From NCBI GenBank assembly GCA_002490665.1, contig DKUL01000073.1, positions 15,360-72,557 on the forward strand: a stretch of 57,198 nucleotides of DNA, in the 5' to 3' direction. This document shows, piece by piece, positions 50,972 through 57,198 of the stretch. The notes under the pieces are model-generated. The model was not told the DNA's origin. It was given only the letters and a program-made list of their open reading frames with translations, and did not search any database. Position numbers and translations under genes: made by a program. The stretch is from Lachnospiraceae bacterium UBA7205 (GTDB taxonomy: Bacteria > Bacillota > Clostridia > Lachnospirales > Lachnospiraceae). Position 1 is the stretch's first letter, and each line of letters begins with the position of its first letter.

Positions 50972-52144
50972 TCATATCCCGTCCCGATACACAATTTCCC
51001 CATCAATGATGGTCATCAGGGTGTTGGTGAATACCTCCATGGGATTGCCGTCAAAAACTGCAATGTCGGCATCCTTTCCAGGCTCTATGCTTCCGATTCG
51101 TTCTGATACGCCGCATATCGCAGCCGCATTGACCGTCATTGCGCGAAATCCCTCTTCCAGCGAAAGCCCATGCTTGACGCTAAGCCCCACACACATCGGC
51201 AGCGACTGTATCAGCGACACCGGATGGTCTGTCGTGACCGCCACCGTCACACCAGCATTTGCAAGGATTCCGGCAGTCTTGAACGCCACATTCTGGACTT
51301 CTATCTTGTTCCTGGATGCCAGATCCGGCCCCACGATAGCCGGAAATCCCTCCTTTGCAAGCTCCTCGGCAATAAGATGTCCCTCGCTGCAATGGTCGAG
51401 TGTCATATTCAGCCCAAATTCCCTGGCTATGCGAATCGCCGTAAATATGTCATCCACGCGGTGCACATGCGCCTTGAGGGGAATTTTCTTTTCAAAGACA
51501 GGCCGCCATGCCTCATAATGGAGATTATAGTCCGTCTCATTCCGGCTGTACTTTTCCAGATAATCCCGCGCGTTGACAAGCTCATTCCTGAGCATTCCCG
51601 CAATTGCCATACGCGTCACGGGCGACGTATTCATGCCTGCATAATTCACTTTTGGGTTCTCCCCGAAGGCAACCTTCATGGCGGAGGGAAACTTGAGGAT
51701 CAAGTCGTCAATCCGCCTGCCGCTTGTCTTTACAACGGCAAACTGACCGCCGACAACGTTCGCGCTGCCGGGGCCGATATTCGCCGAAGTAATGCCTGCC
51801 CGCACTGCGTCCGCAAATGCCGCGTCCATGGAGTTAATGGCATCTATGGCGCGCAGCATCGGCGTGACGGGGTGGACTGTCTCGTTACAGTCGTCACCCT
51901 CCTGCCCTTTTTTCTCCTCCGTGATGCCCATATGGCAGTGCGCCTCAATCAGGCCTGGCATTACTAAGTGATGGTTCACATCTATTTTTATGCAATCCGC
52001 TGAATCCGGGAGTTCTATGACAGGAGACACCTCGAGGATTTTTCCGTTTTTTATCAGGATACTCCCCTCGAAGATATCTTCCTTATACTGTCCGCGTATC
52101 GTGTCACTCATGCTGCGGATTGCCGCATTTTTCAATAATAGCAT
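50972..52144 (-). CDS. Amidohydrolase (imidazolonepropionase/prolidase-like)
   Basis: A 390-residue amidohydrolase of the TIM-barrel metal-dependent superfamily. The metal motif is MPGLIEAHCHMG (HxH), followed by GPGSANVVGGQFAVVKTSG, KAHVHRVDDI (third metal His), LDHCSEGHL (fourth), and VTTDHPV with the catalytic Asp. The C-terminal end GSIEPGKDADIAVFDGNPME is the standard closing strand. The substrate is not clear; co-location with an OPT peptide transporter suggests a peptide or N-acyl amino-acid substrate. It is upstream in a two-gene unit and separated from spoIIQ-like by 37 bases. Confidence 0.87.
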   Translation of the reverse strand: MLLLKNAAIRSMSDTIRGQYKEDIFEGSILIKNGKILEVSPVIELPDSADCIKIDVNHHLVMPGLIEAHCHMGITEEKKGQEGDDCNETVHPVTPMLRAIDAINSMDAAFADAVRAGITSANIGPGSANVVGGQFAVVKTSGRRIDDLILKFPSAMKVAFGENPKVNYAGMNTSPVTRMAIAGMLRNELVNARDYLEKYSRNETDYNLHYEAWRPVFEKKIPLKAHVHRVDDIFTAIRIAREFGLNMTLDHCSEGHLIAEELAKEGFPAIVGPDLASRNKIEVQNVAFKTAGILANAGVTVAVTTDHPVSLIQSLPMCVGLSVKHGLSLEEGFRAMTVNAAAICGVSERIGSIEPGKDADIAVFDGNPMEVFTNTLMTIIDGEIVYRDGI

Positions 52145-52181
52145 TTTGTTACCATGCCCTTCCTGTCATTAATTTTTTCAA

Positions 52182-53063
52182 TTAATTTCTGTTGAGCGGA
52201 TCAACGGGCACCCCATCCTTTGTAAGCTTGTAGTAAATGTTTGCTCCCTCTTCCGTGTAATAGATGGTCGGCTTTGCAATTTTTCCGACCACATCGCCGA
52301 CAGAAACCCTGTCGCCCGGCTCTAAGCTGATATCGGTAAGCTGTCCGTAGGTAAGCGCATATCCGCTTCCTAAATCAAAACGAATTGTATTTCCGGTCTG
52401 CGCGTCATAGTAAACATCCGTCACAATGCCGTCTGCTGCCGCAGTGATTGTCTGTCCCTCACTTGCCGCGACGATAAGCGCGGGATTGTAGTGATACTGC
52501 TGCATCGTTGTGTGATACACTGCCTTGTCCATGCTGTAATCCATCAGCACATCCCCGACAACCGGAAGTGCCAGTGCGGCAACATCAGAAAATGTAAGGG
52601 GCGTATCCTCCTGGCTGCTTTGTCCTTTTCCGTCCATAAACACTGCCGCCTTGTCCGTGCCTTCGATTGCCTTGTCCTGTTTCGTGTTTTCAACCTGCCC
52701 GGAGTTCACCTCTGTAAAAGCAGGGTCGACATCCATGTCGTTATTGTCGCTCAGATCATACATATCATCATCTACGAACCTGGAATCGCCTTTGCTTTTT
52801 CCTCCGAGATCCGCATCTGCTTTGCCCGACACAAACCTGGTGTCCGCCAGGCCGGCGCCATCTTCCTCTGCCGTGATGTTTTCAGGGTTTCCGCCCTGCT
52901 CAAGTTTTGCAAAATCTATCCGATTTTCTTCCTTTTCCGCGTCGCCCTGCGATGACATGTACACGCCCGCAAGAGTAAGTGCCGACAACACAAATACTGA
53001 TGCTGCAATGATACTGATCTTTTCTTTCTGCAAGGCAGGACGTCTGTTATTTCGTCTGTTCAT
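52182..53063 (-). CDS. spoIIQ: SpoIIQ-like degenerate M23 (LytM) protein
   Basis: A 293-residue protein. A basic N-terminus and one transmembrane helix (about 17-38, SIIAASVFVLSALTLAGVYM) precede an acidic linker and a C-terminal M23 domain (about 190-293). Its beta-core is present (GNTIRFDLGSGYALTYGQLTDI, GDRVSVGDVVGKI), but the metal ligands are absent: the final HLH-type motif reads NIYYKL and no HxxxD is found earlier. SpoIIQ is the forespore partner of SpoIIIAH in engulfment. The gene directly follows a SpoIID-like gene, the same order as in C. difficile. GGAGG six bases before ATG 53063 sets the start. Sporulation is inferred from context. Confidence 0.68.
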   Translation of the reverse strand: MNRRNNRRPALQKEKISIIAASVFVLSALTLAGVYMSSQGDAEKEENRIDFAKLEQGGNPENITAEEDGAGLADTRFVSGKADADLGGKSKGDSRFVDDDMYDLSDNNDMDVDPAFTEVNSGQVENTKQDKAIEGTDKAAVFMDGKGQSSQEDTPLTFSDVAALALPVVGDVLMDYSMDKAVYHTTMQQYHYNPALIVAASEGQTITAAADGIVTDVYYDAQTGNTIRFDLGSGYALTYGQLTDISLEPGDRVSVGDVVGKIAKPTIYYTEEGANIYYKLTKDGVPVDPLNRN

Positions 53064-53144
53064 CCTTTCCCTCCATTTCCGGCAAGCCATACGTTTTTGC
53101 CTGTACATAGCATTGACTCGTTGAAAGGATTTTATGCAGACATT

Positions 53145-53840
53145 TTACTCGTAAATATTTACCTTTATATCACCAAAAAAGTACTTTAAAATTTCGTAAA
53201 AATCCATGCCCTGACGTGCCAGCTCATAGGCATAGTTCAGGGAAAAACCGACCCCGTCGCCCGCCTCCGACACAAGCATTCCCGATGCGGATGTGGTAAA
53301 AAAAGGAGCGGTGATTACCTTGTTTTCTCTTGTAATCACCGCTCCTTTTGTCGCTTCCGCCGCCCTTTCAAGCTCGTTCAGCCGGATGCCCTTTTCATCG
53401 TCTGACAGTACATCCGTATGTATTTTGTAAAAATTTGTCTTTTCCAGCCTAATTGTGTCGTATTCGAGAATGTCCGGGCGCTGGCCGGACTCCCACGCAG
53501 AGACGATATTGCTGCGGCACACAATGGATAGTGCCTTGAGGTACTCCTGTTCGGGGTCATGGGCAGCATCCTCGCCCGCGATAAAATCCTCCGAGGTGCT
53601 GAATACAATTTCCTCCGGTATCATCCGGTACATGACAAGCTCGGTCAATGTTTCCGGGCTGTAGTAAAATATACCGATATCCTCGTCCACGGCGACCGCA
53701 AAGCATTCATCCAGAAAGCTCACCTCCTTGGCTTCACGCTTCCACGCACTCTTGTCCGGCTTGACAAACATCGTGCCCACAAGCGGAATACAGACAATAA
53801 ACACCACTACCTTCGGGATTCTCTGCAAAATTTTAACCAT
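53145..53840 (-). CDS. spoIID: SpoIID/LytB-like protein
   Basis: A 231-residue protein with an N-terminal signal-anchor (VVVFIVCIPLVGTMFV, about 10-26) and a SpoIID-type domain: LTELVMYRMIPEEI, EYLKALSIVCRSNIVSAWE, AEATKGAVITRENKVITAPFF, and VGFSLNYAYELARQGMDFYEILKYFF at the end, which closely follow the family. SpoIID is a lytic transglycosylase needed for engulfment together with SpoIIP and SpoIIM. The catalytic Glu region (EYLKA) is present. ATG 53840 has GGGGAA nine bases upstream. A perfect 18-bp palindrome followed by seven Us lies within the gene. Confidence 0.78.
   Translation of the reverse strand: MVKILQRIPKVVVFIVCIPLVGTMFVKPDKSAWKREAKEVSFLDECFAVAVDEDIGIFYYSPETLTELVMYRMIPEEIVFSTSEDFIAGEDAAHDPEQEYLKALSIVCRSNIVSAWESGQRPDILEYDTIRLEKTNFYKIHTDVLSDDEKGIRLNELERAAEATKGAVITRENKVITAPFFTTSASGMLVSEAGDGVGFSLNYAYELARQGMDFYEILKYFFGDIKVNIYE
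53298..53349 (-). terminator. Terminator-like hairpin inside the spoIID-like coding sequence
   Basis: On the minus strand, 18 bases (53332-53349) pair perfectly with 53301-53318 around 13 bases, and the run of seven Ts (53298-53304) follows. It encodes residues about 164-180 (KGAVITRENKVITAPFF). It has the form of an intrinsic terminator in the sense direction. Confidence 0.65.
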
Positions 53841-53914
53841 ACAAATTCCCCATCCTTTATCCTTATTATAAGTATTATGCAGAAATGGTAATCCTATTCG
53901 TGATTCCTGAACCG

Positions 53915-56305
53915 TTACCTCTTTTTTAGAAATACAGAAAGAACACTTGCATAATTTATTAATATGGCAATAGTAAATTCCGCAAAAATGGATGAGGCAG
54001 ATAGTGCATATGGCTTCGCAGCTGCTTCTGAAATAATTACAAATTTTATAGGTTCTAATACGACGGATATTGTTATTATTTGTAATAATGACCATATTGT
54101 TTTTTCTACAAGAAAATGTCTGATAAAAAAAAATTTATCCATGCCTATTTTCCACAAAGACCAGTAATCATTTTCTTTTTTTATAAATAATATCATTTGT
54201 CCCAATAACACAAGCAGGATACTGGAAAAAGCTATAATGAGGCAATAATTCAGTAAAATGTATTTCTGTGCAGCTATAAATTCTTTTAGATAACCGGATA
54301 AACGTTGATTTTTGTCTATATATGCATTTGAATCTTCAAATAAAATTTCTGCCAGTATTGTGTCATTGGTATTTCCGGCAATGGCATATTTCAAAGAAAC
54401 ATCCTCGTTTTTTATATACAGTCTGTCTATTTCTTTATCTGTGGCGGATGTAAAACCAATCATATCGTTTGTTTTGACATCTGTATACACCTCAGCGACC
54501 TTACAATTCAGTATGTTTCCACACAGACGAATAGTAAGTATATCATTTGGTTTAAAATCAATTATATTTCGAAAACAGTTGTTAACATAAATGCCATAAT
54601 CTTCTATTCCTTTGTGTGTGTTGTCTGCATAGATACGGAGCAGTCTTCGTTTTATTGTATTTGCACTGTCTTCTTTATATTCTTCTGCAATACCTGAATT
54701 TAAACAGTCCCACAGATTCACGTTGTTTACCTTTAATAGTTCTATTTCACTCTCATAATATTTCTCATAAGTAACATCATTTTGAATCAGTATATTCTCT
54801 TTGTCTGTTGACAGCATCGTGCTGTACAATATACCATCCTCGATGGATTCAGCGTCCTTTTCTAAATTTGTATAATAATCAGGAATGACACTGAAAAAGA
54901 AAGCCATGATAATCATGCATATATTTAAGACATTTAACGATAATATCGTAATTCCTAGTTTGTTTCTCATTTCTTTTACAAGAAAAAAATTATTTTTTCC
55001 AAGCAGCAAAAAATGCATTGTTATTTTTGCAATACTTAAAAAGAACAGATATAAAATGCCAAAAACGATTCCAATTATTATAGAAAAAATGATTCCAATA
55101 GGCGACTGAACATAAACATAAGTTGCCGCCACCATCAATACAGTCACAATAAGCTTCATTTTTGTTGGCGTTTTGGGTACATCATTCGTTTTATTTTGTG
55201 TAATACCTTTTAATTTATGTGATAATATCAGAAACAATGCAGCTGTATCAAATAATACTAAAAAAATTATAGGGATAGTTACATGCATCACTTGCATAAA
55301 CGACAGACTTTGCGTTCCAAAGCCACCTGGTAAAAATATATATGCAAATACTGATCCTATTGGAAGTCCAATAAGCACCCCCTTTAATTCCATAGATAAT
55401 ATTTCTATCAATAACAGCTTATATAAATCTTCATATTGAATACCTAATTTCAAAAAAATAATGTAATCATTTTTTCTGTCCATAATAAAAATGGAAAACG
55501 ACCAAGCAATACATATACTACATATAATCATTGCAGCACATGATGACAGCTTTAACACATTAATTTGAAGATTTATCCTAGGGCTTACATAATCCGACAG
55601 TTCTTCCATTGTCCGAATGCAGAAATCCGGTTCCAGCAAGTTTTGTAATCGTTCAATCAGTCCACTATCCGCACTCTCAACAAATGCCGTATTATATCTG
55701 TCAAAATCCGGTAGTATAATATATACGCATCCCAATGCTTCCTGTGCCACCTCGTACTCACAGCCAGCTGCGCTAAAGCAGGGTTTTTCATCTATAATTT
55801 GGCAAACGCGAAATTCTGCGCTGTCATATTTTTCAGAGTGCAGCTTAATAAATATGGAATCGTTGACTTGAATATTGAATCGGTTTGCTATTTTTTCCGA
55901 CACGGCCACTTCGCCAGCTTTTAATGTTTCTATTCCCATTGAAGATATCAATTTGTCATTATCAAGCACCGTTATCGCAACCGAATCAACATTTTGATTA
56001 GCTATTATATTTGTATTTGAACAAAATGCCAGGGAAAAATCATACTTTTTGGCTAAATCCCTTATATTTGCGATATTCTTATCACTAAAATCATTTTCAA
56101 GGTATTTACTATCATAAATCTTTATATTTGCCCCATTCATCTGATTGAAACTGTCAAATGTGTTTTCCTTGTAAATATGCATAATCAATTGCATTGAAAA
56201 AATAATGCCTACGGCGAAGGCTAATGACACGACGCAGACAAATTTCAATACGATATTATTTTTAGCATTGTTTTTGTTATATAACTTAAATAATTCAATA
56301 ATCAT
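53915..56305 (-). CDS. FtsX-like (MacB/SalY-type) ABC transporter permease
   Basis: A 796-residue permease. An N-terminal transmembrane helix (about 20-42) and a ~210-residue extracytoplasmic domain are followed by an FtsX-type helix triplet (about 250-365), then further helices (390-480), a second extracytoplasmic domain and a closing triplet (about 685-790). This is the two-FtsX-domain layout of MacB/BceB-like exporters for antimicrobial peptides or lipoproteins. AGAGG precedes ATG 56305. It lies 21 bases after its ATPase. Base composition is A+T-rich versus the rest of the window. The substrate is unknown and no two-component pair is visible here. Confidence 0.85.
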   Translation of the reverse strand: MIIELFKLYNKNNAKNNIVLKFVCVVSLAFAVGIIFSMQLIMHIYKENTFDSFNQMNGANIKIYDSKYLENDFSDKNIANIRDLAKKYDFSLAFCSNTNIIANQNVDSVAITVLDNDKLISSMGIETLKAGEVAVSEKIANRFNIQVNDSIFIKLHSEKYDSAEFRVCQIIDEKPCFSAAGCEYEVAQEALGCVYIILPDFDRYNTAFVESADSGLIERLQNLLEPDFCIRTMEELSDYVSPRINLQINVLKLSSCAAMIICSICIAWSFSIFIMDRKNDYIIFLKLGIQYEDLYKLLLIEILSMELKGVLIGLPIGSVFAYIFLPGGFGTQSLSFMQVMHVTIPIIFLVLFDTAALFLILSHKLKGITQNKTNDVPKTPTKMKLIVTVLMVAATYVYVQSPIGIIFSIIIGIVFGILYLFFLSIAKITMHFLLLGKNNFFLVKEMRNKLGITILSLNVLNICMIIMAFFFSVIPDYYTNLEKDAESIEDGILYSTMLSTDKENILIQNDVTYEKYYESEIELLKVNNVNLWDCLNSGIAEEYKEDSANTIKRRLLRIYADNTHKGIEDYGIYVNNCFRNIIDFKPNDILTIRLCGNILNCKVAEVYTDVKTNDMIGFTSATDKEIDRLYIKNEDVSLKYAIAGNTNDTILAEILFEDSNAYIDKNQRLSGYLKEFIAAQKYILLNYCLIIAFSSILLVLLGQMILFIKKENDYWSLWKIGMDKFFFIRHFLVEKTIWSLLQIITISVVLEPIKFVIISEAAAKPYALSASSIFAEFTIAILINYASVLSVFLKKR

Positions 56306-56326
56306 TTCAACCTCTGTGAATATTAT

Positions 56327-56995
56327 TTATATGAATGTTCCATCTTTTAATAACAATATTTTTTCTCCATATTCCGCCATATTTTGATCATGCGTTACAA
56401 CAACAATAGTTGTTCCGGAATCCTCATTAATACGCCTTAACAAATCCATCACTTTATGACCATTCTTACTATCCAATGACCCCGTCGGCTCATCTGCCAG
56501 GATTAATTCGGGTTCGAGTATAAGTGCTCTTGCAATTGCTGTTCTTTGCTTTTCACCCCCTGATAATAAAGAACATTTCTCTCTCCTTTTTTCATACATG
56601 CCAACCTTGTTTAAAAAACAACCTATTTTTTCATCTCCATAATTCTTTATTCTTGAAAACAGTAGTGGTAATTTCAAATTTTCTTCCACAGTCATTGATT
56701 CAATCAAATTAAAATCCTGAAAAATCATTCCTATATGCTGTCTGCGAAACGTTACCATCTCTTTTCCATTCAGGTTCTGCATAGACTGTCCTAAAATTGT
56801 TAACCCGCCTTCATATTGAGAATCCAATCCGCCCAGAATATTTAGCAGCGTACTCTTTCCGCTGCCACTTGGCCCCATAATTGAAATAAATTCCCTTTTA
56901 TTGATGTTTATTGATATGGAATTCAAAATTGAGACTTTATGGTATGCATTGTCTATTGATTTACTTATATCTTTGGCTTCTATTACTATAGGCAT
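56327..56995 (-). CDS. ABC transporter ATP-binding protein (MacB/LolD-type)
   Basis: A 222-residue ATPase with Walker A GPSGSGKST, Q-loop region MIFQDFNLIESMTV, signature LSGGEKQRTAIAR, Walker B LILADEPTGSLD and H-loop VVVTHD. The size and the GSLDSKNG sequence are those of MacB/LolD/FtsE-like ATPases that act on FtsX permeases. AAGGAG eight bases before ATG 56995 fixes the start. It is the first gene of a two-gene unit with the permease. The 203 bases upstream are very A+T-rich and I cannot choose a promoter in them. Confidence 0.93.
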   Translation of the reverse strand: MPIVIEAKDISKSIDNAYHKVSILNSISININKREFISIMGPSGSGKSTLLNILGGLDSQYEGGLTILGQSMQNLNGKEMVTFRRQHIGMIFQDFNLIESMTVEENLKLPLLFSRIKNYGDEKIGCFLNKVGMYEKRREKCSLLSGGEKQRTAIARALILEPELILADEPTGSLDSKNGHKVMDLLRRINEDSGTTIVVVTHDQNMAEYGEKILLLKDGTFI

Positions 56996-57198
56996 TTTTT
57001 TACTCCTTACAATTTGTTAACAGTGAATATAGTACGCATCCTTTTGGCAATTTTGCATAATGTTTCAAGATTATGTACTATAATACTAAAATATTTAATA
57101 ACAAAATTAGAAATCAGATAACATATTTTGATATTAGTTTTAGCTTTAAAATTAAAGTAACTCATTATTTTATAAATTGCAATATATTTTTGAGAACT

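Noticed and set aside
8..57198. CRISPR array
   Set aside because: No regularly spaced identical repeats of 23-40 bases with unique spacers were seen.
56996..57198. Promoter for the FtsX-type transporter
   Set aside because: The A+T content gives many TATAAT-like matches; none stands out with a proper -35 box.

Overview
The window looks like chromosome of a Gram-positive, motile, anaerobic gut Firmicute of the Lachnospiraceae type (Roseburia/Agathobacter/Eubacterium-like). The evidence is AGGAGG-type ribosome binding sites, monoderm surface proteins with MBG/Big2 modules, a Tad pilus locus without a secretin, a flagellin/FliS locus with a DUF6240-like protein, SpoIID/SpoIIQ-like sporulation proteins and a secreted GH53 galactanase. 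All assignments come from reading the sequence; no database search was run.

Layout. 1-2.3 kb is an accessory edge: the tail of a possible relaxase gene, an Rpn-type nuclease, an XRE regulator and probable insertion-sequence debris. 2.3-9.4 kb encodes a 2364-residue surface protein with 306-residue internal repeats and a Cys-rich membrane anchor. 9.5-14 kb holds housekeeping and small genes: a TSCPD protein behind an attenuator-like leader, MurG, HIT, a flavodoxin-SCP2 fusion, a rhomboid protease and an orphan AHH-type nuclease. 14.5-19.1 kb is a secreted glucosaminidase with Big2 and MBG-like repeats. 19.1-29.3 kb (minus strand) is a complete monoderm Tad locus: prepilin peptidase, CpaE-like, CpaF, TadB, TadC, a 55-residue Flp pilin, DUF5702, TadE-like, a second peptidase, TadE-like and FHA. 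Its promoter overlaps an 80-base palindrome.

29.5-31.4 kb is an A+T-rich two-gene cassette, an AAA ATPase plus a RloB/TOPRIM-like protein, and a candidate phage-defence system. 31.7-37.9 kb carries flagellar genes (fliS, flagellin and a DUF6240/FliK-like protein behind a probable sigma-D promoter). 38-46.7 kb carries an MraY-family transferase, a heterodimeric ABC exporter with a divergent MocR regulator, and a hybrid histidine kinase. 46.8-48.8 kb carries tRNA-Pro(CGG) and GH53. 49-52.1 kb is an OPT transporter plus amidohydrolase pair. 52.2-53.8 kb is spoIID-spoIIQ-like, and 53.9-57 kb is an A+T-rich FtsX-type ABC transporter.

Most interesting items: (i) two 78-base copies (37975-38052, 46701-46778) of a two-hairpin element whose stems differ but stay paired, each just after a terminator; (ii) the AAA/RloB-like cassette; (iii) a perfect 18-bp terminator-like hairpin with seven Us inside the spoIID-like gene; (iv) the palindrome on the tad promoter; (v) a leader hairpin plus U-tract before the TSCPD gene; (vi) a TadE-like protein with two tandem YH...C / CxxC modules.
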